Assembly (NCBI RefSeq): GCF_023715655.1
Contig: NZ_JAMBON010000025.1
Location: 1-51,393, forward strand
DNA: 51,393 nucleotides
Reading direction: 5' to 3'
Source of the DNA: Oceanobacillus luteolus
Lineage (GTDB): Bacteria > Bacillota > Bacilli > Bacillales > Amphibacillaceae
The notes beneath the pieces were generated by a model. The model made no database searches. It was not told the origin of the DNA and saw only the letters and a program-made list of their open reading frames with translations. Below, in pieces: positions 44,109 through 51,393 of this stretch; position 1 is the stretch's first letter; every line of letters starts with the position of its first letter. Position numbers and translations under genes: made by a program.

Positions 44109-44885
44109 TTATCCGATCTTTATCTTGCTTTCCAATCTCTTTAACGTACCCAAAATACTCATTGCTGCCAAATAACTCGTTTTTGGATTGGATGGGAGCG
44201 GATTGTTTTTTATTGTAAAAGTTGCATCCCCAAATTCACCTTTCATTTCAACTTGATGGATATTTTTCTCGATATGTGGATCTGCGATCATTCTTACAGT
44301 TGTATGATGTATCCCTAAACTTGCTAGAGACAAAACGATGGAAACATTTATGTTTTTTGGAAATTGAATAATCGCATCTGCTGCTTTTCCTTCAAAAATA
44401 ATTTTTTCTTCCGTTAGCGGTTCATCGATAAGTGAATGAGCAGGTTTTCTTGTTGTTATTGATACACTTGTCACCGTACCAAGTGCATGAGCATTCTGCA
44501 GTAAATCTAATCCGCCTATTGCACCTGATGGCAAATGAATAAAATGATTATGCTTTTCAGCTAATTGTTCAACTTCCAATAGTAATGCATTATCCACAAG
44601 GGCACCAACACTAATTAACACTACATCTTTTTTCTTGATGCACTCAGGAATAAGTGTCTTTACTGCCTCTACATTCGCCGCTTCTACAACTATATCAATC
44701 TCTGAATCCAAGAAAGCATGAAGATCTGTATATAGTTTAACTCCGAATTCAGATTCCAATGCCTCATATTTTTCTTTATTACGTACATAAACACTTTTGA
44801 CTGAGATCGTATCTTTTTGAGATAGATTAATTTCTTTTAATAAAAAGTTAGCAATAGCTCCTGCCCCAATCAAGCCGACATTCAT
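44109..44885 (-). CDS. nadX: L-aspartate dehydrogenase-like protein
   Basis: NAD(P)-dependent oxidoreductase of 258 residues in the aspartate dehydrogenase family (NadX), which makes iminoaspartate, a precursor of NAD, or degrades aspartate. Seen: the nucleotide-binding GLIGAGAIANFLL at 4-16, LPSGAIGGLDLL in the middle, TRKPAHSL and FPKNINVSIVLSLASLG, all family hallmarks. No other nad genes are nearby, so a catabolic role is also possible. Start ATG 44885 behind GAGGAGG; probably co-transcribed with the VOC gene. Confidence 0.88.
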   Translation of the reverse strand: MNVGLIGAGAIANFLLKEINLSQKDTISVKSVYVRNKEKYEALESEFGVKLYTDLHAFLDSEIDIVVEAANVEAVKTLIPECIKKKDVVLISVGALVDNALLLEVEQLAEKHNHFIHLPSGAIGGLDLLQNAHALGTVTSVSITTRKPAHSLIDEPLTEEKIIFEGKAADAIIQFPKNINVSIVLSLASLGIHHTTVRMIADPHIEKNIHQVEMKGEFGDATFTIKNNPLPSNPKTSYLAAMSILGTLKRLESKIKIG

Positions 44886-44926
44886 GAAATTCCTCCTCGA
44901 TTTTTACTTCGTGACTTTGATCATTG

Positions 44927-45679
44927 TCACGCTTTCTTTTTCTTATTTTTACGGTAGACAAAATAAATGATACTAGCAATGATAAGTGTAAATATAACGA
45001 TTGTAATTGTTATATAGACAGGGTCTTCATTAATATGCTCCGGTGTGAAACGTAGTGCTAACGGTCCCCAAGACAGGAAGAACGGAACTATGATTGTGAT
45101 CCATGATTTCGAATAAAATGCCCATGTAATAAATACAATGATGCATCCTATAACAATCAAGTTATTTTGCATTGGAGAAGCTATAAAAAATGGGTCTTGT
45201 TCCAAAAAGTGCACAGCTAGGAAAATTCCAGTTGTAATGATATATGCCGCTCCAACTATAACGAAGAACCATTTGGAATGAAAAAATTTTGGCAAGACAC
45301 GGACGAGTAAGAACCCGTAAAGTACAAAGGACAGAGCACTTACAGTCCCTAGTCCCCAAATCCCCACTTTAGATAAGCTAAATTCACCCATGAGGGCAGG
45401 AGTAAAGCACGAGAATGCTACTACCAACAATACTGTCATGGGGGCCAGCGTCATAAACTGCCTTGCATCAAATCCCATTTCCTTGCCAATACTTTTCATA
45501 TATTCCCTTGGTGAACTTCCTATAATATCTTTAATTCCTTTTCCCTCTGCTTCCGCAACAAGCAAATGGTCTTCCAGCTCAGCGGTAATTTCAGCAATTT
45601 CTTCTTCTTTCTTACCCTTCGATAAAAGATACATTCTAAGTTCTATAATGAATTGATCTGCTTCCTTAGATAACATCAT
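44927..45679 (-). CDS. Membrane protein with N-terminal HAAS-like domain
   Basis: A 250-residue membrane protein. The N-terminal 75 residues (LSKEADQFIIELRMYLLSKGKK, ELEDHLLVAEAEGKG, REYMKSIGKEMG) form the helical HAAS/DUF1700-type domain found in proteins paired with PadR regulators; about seven membrane helices follow and the end is Lys-rich. The start (ATG 45679 or 45676) overlaps the end of the padR gene, so the two are coupled. Such pairs often control envelope functions; exact role unknown. Confidence 0.75.
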   Translation of the reverse strand: MMLSKEADQFIIELRMYLLSKGKKEEEIAEITAELEDHLLVAEAEGKGIKDIIGSSPREYMKSIGKEMGFDARQFMTLAPMTVLLVVAFSCFTPALMGEFSLSKVGIWGLGTVSALSFVLYGFLLVRVLPKFFHSKWFFVIVGAAYIITTGIFLAVHFLEQDPFFIASPMQNNLIVIGCIIVFITWAFYSKSWITIIVPFFLSWGPLALRFTPEHINEDPVYITITIVIFTLIIASIIYFVYRKNKKKKA

Positions 45680-46007
45680 CCCCATCCCCTTCTTCAAGCA
45701 ATGAATAGACCCCGGCTGATAGCTTCTCCCAGTGCTCCTTAAACCTTTCCAGCTCTTCTAATCCTACTTCCGTAATAGAATAATACTTCCTCTTCGGTCC
45801 AGCCGGAGATTTTCTCATGACAGAAGTAACCAGTTTGTTTTTTTGAAGACGCAAGAGAACCGGATAGATACTTCCTTCACTTACCACAGCAAAATTATGT
45901 TCTTTCAACTTCTCTGTAATCTCATAGCCATACGTTTCCCCTTTTGCAATCAGAGCAAGTAAACTCCCCTCCAATAACCCTTTTAGCATTTGTGTTGTTG
46001 TCGACAA
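45666..46007 (-). CDS. PadR family transcriptional regulator
   Basis: Winged-helix repressor of 113 residues. Typical PadR sequence: MLKGLLEGSLLALIAKGETYGYEI, then EGSIYPVLLRLQKNKLVTS and GPKRKYYSITEVGLEEL. I place the start at TTG 46007, where GAGGTG lies 6 bases upstream; GTG 46016 is an alternative with no good ribosome site. It is translationally coupled to the HAAS membrane protein gene and probably autoregulated through the palindrome at 46036. Confidence 0.88.
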   Translation of the reverse strand: MSTTTQMLKGLLEGSLLALIAKGETYGYEITEKLKEHNFAVVSEGSIYPVLLRLQKNKLVTSVMRKSPAGPKRKYYSITEVGLEELERFKEHWEKLSAGVYSLLEEGDGDDVI

Positions 46008-46035
46008 GGTATTCACCTCAGTTAATTTGTTATCA

Positions 46036-46071
46036 CTATCTTACATTACAATATAGTGCATTGCAAGATAG
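46036..46071. promoter_or_regulatory. Candidate PadR operator
   Basis: A 36-bp imperfect palindrome with CTATCTT and AAGATAG ends and partly symmetric inner bases (CATT/AATG) sits 29 bases before the padR start, over the expected -10 region. PadR proteins commonly bind such repeats in their own promoter. Confidence 0.5.
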
Positions 46072-46110
46072 ATTAGTTTATTTTATCTCTGTACCATAAA
46101 ATCAACACAT

Positions 46111-46139
46111 AAAAAAAGAGCAGGTTAACAAACCTACTC
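46111..46139 (-). terminator. Terminator of the DUF4256 gene
   Basis: On the minus strand GAGTAGGTT and AACCTGCTC form a stem with one mismatch, followed by TTTTTTTA. Confidence 0.8.
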
Positions 46140-46166
46140 CCTTCACATCTTATTCTTTGTGGGTTT

Positions 46167-46733
46167 TTATACCCTGAGTAATCCTCGGAATCCTCGAGAA
46201 GCGTAATAAGAATCTGCTCCATTATGATACATGAACACTTGCCCATACCGGTAATCGCAGAAAATCGCTCCACCCAATTCTCGAATCGAGTCTGGTGTTT
46301 TCACCCAAGTTGATGTTTTCTGATCAAAAACTTCTAACTTTTGTAAATCACGATACTGTTCTTCTGTTAAGAGCTCAATTCCCATTTCATTCGCCACATC
46401 CATTACACTATTTTTAGGCGGATGTTTTTTCCTCGATTCCAAAGCCTCCCGATCATAGCACAGGCTTCTTCGTCCTTTTGGGCTTTCCTTGGAACAATCA
46501 CAGAAAATGTATGATCCCGTACCTTCCTCAAAGCCAACTACATCTGGCTCACCTTCTGTTCTTTCCATTTCATGTAGTGACCATAATTTATCAGGGTTAG
46601 ACTCCAGCTTTGCTTCAACATCTGTCCACTGAAGCCCTTCATGGCGGTGCATGTTTTCTTCAAAACGTTTTTTCAGAACACTGAGTAATTCTTGATGTTG
46701 TTCTTCAGTCAATACTTTGCCCATTAGAGACAT
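46167..46733 (-). CDS. DUF4256 domain protein
   Basis: Soluble protein of 188 residues that fits DUF4256: GKVLTEEQHQELLSVLKKRFEEN at the start and LGGAIFCDYRYGQVFMYHNGADSYYASRGFRG at the end, both strongly conserved in the family. A YIFCDCSKESPKGRRSLCYD segment near residues 75-95 contains three Cys. The function of the family is unknown. Start ATG 46733, AAGGAG 5 bases upstream. Single gene with its own terminator. Confidence 0.85.
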   Translation of the reverse strand: MSLMGKVLTEEQHQELLSVLKKRFEENMHRHEGLQWTDVEAKLESNPDKLWSLHEMERTEGEPDVVGFEEGTGSYIFCDCSKESPKGRRSLCYDREALESRKKHPPKNSVMDVANEMGIELLTEEQYRDLQKLEVFDQKTSTWVKTPDSIRELGGAIFCDYRYGQVFMYHNGADSYYASRGFRGLLRV

Positions 46734-47336
46734 CTTCACTCCTTATTTGATTTGTAATTATTATTTCATTCCCTTTGTCCTCATTATACCTAAAATTAGT
46801 TTTCAATAGGGAAAAGCTAAAAATCTGCTTCCATTCTAAGCAATCATAGATTCTTTTTGCTGCTTGTTTACGATGTATTTTCTTCATAACATATCTAGCT
46901 ATAGGTTGGGCAAGTGCTATTTCAATCCAAAATGCTATCCCAAAATTCCTAAACCAGCTGAGAAAGAGATTTGAATAGGCTCTATACTTATTTCTCTCGC
47001 ACCAACCCAGGAGCCGACAATAGTGAGGATAATCGATAAGACAGTTACATTAAAAAAAGTATTCATTAGAATGCGTGCATTAAATCCATCCGTTTTTTCA
47101 ATGAATTTCGGTAGGATCTTCCCTTCTAACGGTCCTGCTACAAATCGTACTAGAATAATTACAATACCCCACATAAGTGGAACAATCTTTAACGTGTCTA
47201 AATAAACCTCTATACTGAAACCTCTTTCCATTCCCATGATTATCGGTGCAATTGTATTCACCGAGATCAAGGAAATAATCAACATAAATAATATGCCTTC
47301 CTTTGCATTTTGTGGCAATCTTTCTTCCTTATGCAT
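46705..47336 (-). pseudogene. DUF2798-like membrane protein, frameshifted
   Basis: From ATG 47336 (GGAGGG upstream) a membrane protein with two similar segments reads to a stop near 46936: GILFMLIISLISVNTIAPIIMG and ARILMNTFFNVTVLSIILTIVG, as in tandem DUF2798 proteins. Near 46960 the frame must shift by one base to give the expected ending WFRNFGIAFWIEIALAQPIARYVMKKI, which then runs on to 46705. The missing base in CAGCTGG and loss of the natural stop suggest decay; the N-terminal 130 residues could still be made. Confidence 0.7.
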
Positions 47337-47571
47337 CGTTACCCTCCGAAAAATTTTATTTTCAGATGGTAGACGTATCAAAATGACATATATTTTTGGT
47401 TACTTAAGTTACCAATATCTCTACACACTGATTTTTTCATTATACCATCTCTAAAGGAGGAACTGCATAGTAACATGATTAACCAGTCTTCAAAAGGTTT
47501 CATTTAATGGACTTTAACCAGCGGTTATCGTTAAGATGATAGTAATTGACACAGACAAAGGAGGCCCATCT

Positions 47572-47928
47572 ATGGGATGGACATATGTATTATTTGCTGC
47601 AATTATTGAAGTTGTTTGGGTGCTTGGATTGAAGTATTCCGATAACTTCTGGATGTGGTCGGGGACAATAATCGCTCTTATTTTAAGCTTTTACTTCATC
47701 ATTAAAGCATGTGAAGTCCTCCCATCCGGCTCCGTGTATGCCACATTTACCGGATCAGGAGCTGCAGCGATTGCAATCATTGATTTCGCCTTTTTAGGAG
47801 AAACATTTACAATTGCAAAAGGACTTTTTATCCTGCTGATTATTATTGGTGTAGTAGGTATTCAATTGACGACAGGTGAAAAAGATAAATCACAGGATTC
47901 AGTATCGTTAAAGGAAGGTGATGCGTAA
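47572..47928 (+). CDS. SMR family transporter subunit, longer partner
   Basis: Small multidrug resistance protein of 118 residues with four membrane helices. The essential glutamate is E13 (AAIIEVVWVLGLKYS); the central GSVYATFTGSGAAA and the C-terminal GLFILLIIIGVVGIQL are typical. It overlaps the next SMR gene by one base, so the two form a heterodimer like YkkCD or EbrAB of Bacillus. Start ATG 47572 behind AAGGAGG. I looked for a guanidine (ykkC) riboswitch upstream and saw none. Confidence 0.88.
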   Translation: MGWTYVLFAAIIEVVWVLGLKYSDNFWMWSGTIIALILSFYFIIKACEVLPSGSVYATFTGSGAAAIAIIDFAFLGETFTIAKGLFILLIIIGVVGIQLTTGEKDKSQDSVSLKEGDA

Positions 47929-48242
47929 TGGCCTGGTTTTATTTATTCCTCGCAAGCTTTGGAGAAATCTTCGGGGTTGCCAGCATCAATATGTATTTGA
48001 AAAAACGGTCATGGAAATGGCTTCTTACATTAGTTGTTGTCTTTGGACTTGGCTTTTATTTCCTTGCATTGGCGATGCGTGATATTCCTCTTGGAACTGC
48101 GTATGCAATTTGGACGGGACTAGGAGCAACCGGAGCGGTAATTATGGGGGTCGTTTTCTTTAAGGAAAAGATGAGTATTCTACGTATCATCTTCTTAACT
48201 TTTATCATTTCTGGAGCGGTAGGATTAAGGTTGGCTTCCTAG
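47928..48242 (+). CDS. SMR family transporter subunit, shorter partner
   Basis: Second SMR protein, 104 residues, four helices, with the essential E13 (LASFGEIFGVASINMYL) and GTAYAIWTGLGATGAVIMG, as in YvdR/YkkD-type partners. Start ATG 47928 shares a base with the stop of the first subunit gene. Heterodimeric SMR pumps export cationic drugs or guanidinium; which applies here is unknown. Confidence 0.88.
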   Translation: MAWFYLFLASFGEIFGVASINMYLKKRSWKWLLTLVVVFGLGFYFLALAMRDIPLGTAYAIWTGLGATGAVIMGVVFFKEKMSILRIIFLTFIISGAVGLRLAS

Positions 48243-48332
48243 AAAGACGCGAGACCGCGATATTACTTGTAATCAGGCGTTAAATTTGACCATATAAGAA
48301 ATGGTTTCGTCCGAACTAAATAGCGACTACTT

Positions 48333-48790
48333 TATAAGAACACGAACATGAACGGATTCTTTTCGTTCGTGTTCTTACACGGCTTCTAAGTGCATGAACA
48401 TAAACAATTTCTTGTCATTCGTGTTCTTATACGGCTTCTATGAGCACGAACATAAGCAATTTCTTTTCGTTCGTGCTCTTACAAGGCTTCTAAGTGCATG
48501 AACATAAACAATTTCTTGTCATTCGTGTTCTTATATAGCTTCTAAGAACATGAACATTAAAAAAATCTTTTCGTTCGTGTTCTTACACGGCTTCTAAGTG
48601 CATGAACACAAACAATTTCTTGTCATTCGTGTTCTTATACGACTACTAAGTGCATGAACATAAATAAAATCTTCTCGTTCGTGTTCTTACACGGCTTCTA
48701 AGAGCACAAACATAAGCAATCTCTTTTCATTCGTGTTCTTATCACGCTTGTAAGGACTTAAATATATGCAAGTTCTTTTCATTGATGTTA
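48333..48790. repeat. Tandem array of 52-bp hairpin units
   Basis: Eight units and a degraded ninth follow one another with an exact 52-bp period (GTGTTCTTA landmarks at 48369, 48421, 48473, 48525, 48577, 48629, 48681, 48733). Each unit holds an inverted repeat, AAGAACACGAAC against GTTCGTGTTCTT in unit one. Odd units have TTTTCGTTCGTG and even ones TTGTCATTCGTG, so the array was probably multiplied as 104-bp dimers. No open frame. It fills the gap 48243-48846 between the SMR pair and a membrane protein gene. Confidence 0.93.
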
Positions 48791-48846
48791 CCAAAATACC
48801 CTCCTAAATTATAAACTTCTTCGAGCACTCACACCTCATTAAGTTT

Positions 48847-49407
48847 CTATTTAGAAACAACTTTATTAAAAGCCGAGATACTAATCTTTTTCCAAATCCA
48901 GCCATACAATAATGCAAATCCGAATACCCCTAAAATAATTAGACTACTAAAATGAGAAGTTATCGATGGTCCCAATACGGCAAATCTGAATCCATATAAT
49001 AAAATACTGATCCCCGAGGTCAGACATGTTGCCGAAAATACGCTAACCAATATGCTTCTCTTTAAATACCTAATCCCAGTTCCTAAACTTAGTCCTAATA
49101 ATCCTGTTGTAAAGAGAAATATTAATAGCTCGCTTGGTTGTAATATTGCCAGTAATAATCCAGTTAAGCTGTACGTCATCACTCCAATTCTCAGTGACAG
49201 TAGACCCGCAAGCGCCAGTGGAAGAGTGGTCATCGTACTGAACAGATAACCGATCCCAGTGAATATTCCTGCTGATTGTAAAATAACTGCAATCGCGCCT
49301 AACAGCGCACCGACCACTAGATGCATCGCCCCTGAACGAATATCAATTATCGGAACAAGCTCCTTGCCCCAAGCTTTCATGAAAACTCTCTTAACAAAAT
49401 TCCGCAT
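48847..49407 (-). CDS. Integral membrane protein, unknown
   Basis: A 186-residue protein with five to six membrane segments and short loops. The sequence GAMHLVVGALLGAIAVILQSAGIFTGIGYLFSTMTTLPLALAGL suggests an ECF transporter S-component-like fold, but I see no diagnostic motif and no ECF ATPase genes are near. Start ATG 49407 behind GGAGGTG. Single gene beside the 52-bp array. Confidence 0.6.
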   Translation of the reverse strand: MRNFVKRVFMKAWGKELVPIIDIRSGAMHLVVGALLGAIAVILQSAGIFTGIGYLFSTMTTLPLALAGLLSLRIGVMTYSLTGLLLAILQPSELLIFLFTTGLLGLSLGTGIRYLKRSILVSVFSATCLTSGISILLYGFRFAVLGPSITSHFSSLIILGVFGFALLYGWIWKKISISAFNKVVSK

Positions 49408-49622
49408 TTGGCACCTCCATTATAGGTAAATGCCTTAATAACGTATTTTATGCTTGGAATGTTCAATCTGAGATTTTCTATAAAACAAGCTGCCAGCACA
49501 CAGATGTGCTCGTACTGACGCTATTTACCTCCTGTTAATTAGATAGAAGTTACTATTTGGTACTATGGCAGCTGCATTGACCATAATCTTATAAGAGAGA
49601 AGAGAGGAAGGGGTAATATTAG

Positions 49623-51014
49623 TTGATAAAAGTTAATATTCAATTACGTCCGATTGTGACTAAGTTAAACTTGCCAACTGTTCTAAAGACAGCGGTCCTG
49701 CCAGGTGACTCGATGGAAAGATTGTTCATCGCAACTCAGGTCGGGGAAATCTTTTTCATTGGAGATGGAGATGTAAGGCTTTTTCTGGATATTCGCTCTC
49801 AAATTATAAAACTAGAAGATTATGATGAACGGGGATTAATAGGATTAGCATTTCATCCGCAATTTTATTATAACGGTCTTTTTTACATCCATTATTCAGT
49901 TGCTGACACCCAAGGTCCAGGTGCATTAGCTGAGCCTTTTAAACCTGATCCTTGCGATCCTGCTACGTTGAACCTCAAATGGACCAATAGAGAAACCCAA
50001 TACGATCATATTGATACCGTTGAAGAATGGATGATACAGACAAACAGTGCCCCGATAAAAAGACGCACGTTACTTAACTTACGAAGGCCATTTGCTAATC
50101 ATAACGGTGTTAACAGTTTGAACTTCTCTCCCGAAACCGGAAGACTTGTTTTGACAACTGGAGATGGCGGCTCAGGTTATGACCCATTTAATTTAAGTCA
50201 GGATGATATGGAAATAGCCGGTAAAATAATTGAAATTGATGTTGATACGAATACATTTATGAATAACCCTCCAGTAGTTACTCGTTTTAATGAACTACCA
50301 ACAAGCATTCAGTCCATACTTACAATAATGGCAAAGGGGGTCCGCAACATACCAGGGATTGCATTTCAAAGGAGTAATAATCAATATATTAAATATGCAG
50401 GAAATGTCGGACAAGATTTAGTGGAATCCATTTTCTCATTCATCAATTACCGAACGATACCAGTTACACGATTAGTTCAGACTTCTCCAAATCAATCTGA
50501 ACTTGATCGAGCCGGATTGATTAACTTCGGATGGCGAGGATGGGAGGGGGCCTTTCCCACTTCCATACCAAGAGAATGTTCCACAAATACAAGTCGCGAT
50601 GAGAAAACAATTGCTTATTATCAAGAAGCAGTGGAAGCTTCAGCAAAGCGCCTTTTACCTTTAACTAGTTATTTTCATGATGATAGCAGAACCGATAAGT
50701 TTGAAGGTACTGCCCTTACAGGTGTGCAAGTCTATATGGGAAACTCACTTTCCGATTTGACTGGCAGTGTTATCTTTACCGACATTGCGAGGAAAGGTAA
50801 TCCAGGAGCTCCGATAAGAGGGGCACTAGCTTATACGAAATTAGAGAAAAATTATAAACCCAGTGATTTCAGTGTTATAAATGTAGATTACGATTTTGGG
50901 TCTGAATCAGCTTATTATGTCAGTTTGGGAACAAACCTTGATCAAACTCGTCTATATTTGGGAGTTTATAGTTCTATGCAAGTAGCGAAATTAAACCAGG
51001 GTACCGTATTTTAA
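49623..51014 (+). CDS. Glucose/sorbosone dehydrogenase-like quinoprotein
   Basis: Beta-propeller protein of 463 residues of the GSDH family (soluble PQQ glucose dehydrogenase, YliI and Hhip relatives). Seen are ERGLIGLAFHPQFYYNGLFYIHYS, the active-site segment FANHNGVNSLNFSPETGRLVLTTGDGGSGYDP and NFGWRGWEGAFP. There is no signal peptide, unlike most bacterial members, and the usual PQQ sites are only partly clear, so the enzyme activity is uncertain. Start TTG 49623 behind GGAAGGGG. It lies directly before the IS66-type element. Confidence 0.75.
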   Translation: MIKVNIQLRPIVTKLNLPTVLKTAVLPGDSMERLFIATQVGEIFFIGDGDVRLFLDIRSQIIKLEDYDERGLIGLAFHPQFYYNGLFYIHYSVADTQGPGALAEPFKPDPCDPATLNLKWTNRETQYDHIDTVEEWMIQTNSAPIKRRTLLNLRRPFANHNGVNSLNFSPETGRLVLTTGDGGSGYDPFNLSQDDMEIAGKIIEIDVDTNTFMNNPPVVTRFNELPTSIQSILTIMAKGVRNIPGIAFQRSNNQYIKYAGNVGQDLVESIFSFINYRTIPVTRLVQTSPNQSELDRAGLINFGWRGWEGAFPTSIPRECSTNTSRDEKTIAYYQEAVEASAKRLLPLTSYFHDDSRTDKFEGTALTGVQVYMGNSLSDLTGSVIFTDIARKGNPGAPIRGALAYTKLEKNYKPSDFSVINVDYDFGSESAYYVSLGTNLDQTRLYLGVYSSMQVAKLNQGTVF

Positions 51015-51086
51015 ATTGAAACACCTAACTAATCTCTTACTTATCCATAACTGTAAACCCGTAATCAAACAACGCATACAAAAATG

Positions 51087-51131
51087 AAGCACCTCTTGCT
51101 AAGATAGAAATATCAATTGAAGGAGGTGCTT
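51087..51131 (+). promoter_or_regulatory. Hairpin hiding the first transposase ribosome site
   Basis: AAGCACCTC (51087-51095) is fully complementary to GAGGTGCTT (51123-51131), which contains the ribosome site of the first IS gene. Transcripts that read in from outside would fold this way and not be translated, a known protection strategy of insertion sequences. Confidence 0.55.
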
Positions 51132-51135
51132 TTCT

Positions 51136-51330
51136 ATGCCACATGAAGAACTAATCATCGTGCCCGTAACACTCCATCCTGAAAAAGAAGAACCTATGTT
51201 AGCGACCCCACCAGTTTCCTCGGCAACTCCTGTTTTTACGATGAAATCAGGCAGCCTTGAACTTTCCTTCTTTAACGGTGTGGATGAGCATATCATTCAA
51301 ACCGTCATAAGGGAGTTGAGAAATGAATGA
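51136..51330 (+). CDS. IS66-type small ORF (TnpA-like position)
   Basis: A 64-residue protein, ATG 51136 behind AGGAGG (9 bases), ending TGA 51328-51330 and overlapping the next gene by ATGA. The second half, MKSGSLELSFFNGVDEHIIQTVIREL, resembles the C-terminal part of IS66 TnpA accessory proteins. It is shorter than usual (about 100 or more), which in Firmicutes IS66 elements is common. Its exact role in transposition is not known. Confidence 0.7.
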   Translation: MPHEELIIVPVTLHPEKEEPMLATPPVSSATPVFTMKSGSLELSFFNGVDEHIIQTVIRELRNE

Positions 51331-51393
51331 GGCAAGATTATACAGACGTCAAGAACATTTATATTGTTTGTGGAAAGACGGATATGAGAAAGG
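51327..51393 (+). CDS. tnpB: IS66-type TnpB, partial at window edge
   Basis: Starts at ATG 51327 overlapping the previous stop (ATGA). The 22 complete codons encode YTDVKNIYIVCGKTDMRK, the diagnostic start of the IS66 Orf2/TnpB accessory protein. The rest is outside the window. Confidence 0.85.
   Translation, partial: MRQDYTDVKNIYIVCGKTDMRK

Larger units (their letters stand above)
51053..51393 (+). mobile_element. Left end of an IS66-type insertion sequence (runs off the window)
   Basis: The element is recognised by its second gene, whose N terminus has the IS66 TnpB pattern YIVCGKTDMRK, preceded by a small overlapping gene. The terminal repeat may begin at GTAAACCC (51053-51060), since IS66 ends usually start with GTAA; the right end, the large transposase gene and the 8-bp target duplication lie outside the window. 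Confidence 0.75.

Noticed and set aside
47440..47571. Guanidine (ykkC) riboswitch before the SMR pair
   Set aside because: The conserved ykkC core sequences and a terminator are not present in the 190 bases upstream. A ribosome-site-like AAAGGAGG at 47454 has no frame behind it.
48333..48790. CRISPR-like array
   Set aside because: The whole 52-bp unit is repeated, including what would be spacers; there are no unique spacers and no cas genes in the window.

Overview
The window is a chromosomal stretch of a low-GC Gram-positive bacterium, most likely a Bacillaceae member of the Oceanobacillus/Virgibacillus kind. The reasons are strong AGGAGG ribosome binding sites, many GTG/TTG starts, S-box and T-box leaders, Bacillus-type families (GbsR, YxjG, YcbLMNO-like two-component/ABC module, paired SMR pumps, DUF4256, OpuA) and rho-independent terminators between most units. 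No rRNA, tRNA or CRISPR array was seen. Genus-level assignment is inference.

Layout. 0.2-3.7 kb: NCS2 purine-type permease divergent from a PucR-type regulator. 3.8-14.3 kb: housekeeping and stress genes (GNATs, chromate transporter, flavin monooxygenase-like enzyme, RlmA-like methyltransferase, MBL hydrolase, FrnE-like DsbA, HExxH protein, lipoprotein, P-loop kinase, extra LspA) with three unlisted small Cys-rich proteins. 14.5-18.4 kb: an unknown protein, an S-box-controlled MetE-like methyltransferase and an ABC exporter. 18.5-23.7 kb: S66 carboxypeptidase, nucleotidyltransferase, MFS pump, permuted papain-like hydrolase, nitroreductase. 23.2-27.0 kb: GbsR-type regulator divergent from opuAA-AB-AC, the glycine betaine importer. 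27.05-27.33 kb: a 45-residue membrane peptide behind a near-consensus LexA box and extended -10, with a possible antisense promoter; this is the best candidate for an undescribed system (SOS-induced type I toxin-antitoxin). 27.4-32.3 kb: a dead SDR gene, then a sensor kinase/ABC/response regulator module whose two promoters share a 43-bp direct-repeat element that also brings a papain-like hydrolase into the regulon. 32.3-35.8 kb: stress oxidoreductase, AEC transporter, two DUF3887-type lipoproteins.

35.8-40.8 kb is a more AT-rich accessory segment: an HTH-TPR regulator of RNPP type followed by a 42-residue exported prepeptide (candidate quorum-sensing pair), a frameshifted ccdA, a lipoprotein and two secreted proteins. 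41-51 kb: a T-box leader with an apparent arginine specifier in front of a GNAT acetyltransferase, D-serine dehydratase, small basic proteins, VOC protein, aspartate dehydrogenase, PadR/HAAS pair, DUF4256 protein, a frameshifted DUF2798-like gene, an SMR pair, a 52-bp hairpin tandem array, a membrane protein, a quinoprotein dehydrogenase-like protein, and the left end of an IS66-type element running off the window.

All calls rest on reading the sequence and family knowledge; no searches or alignments were run.
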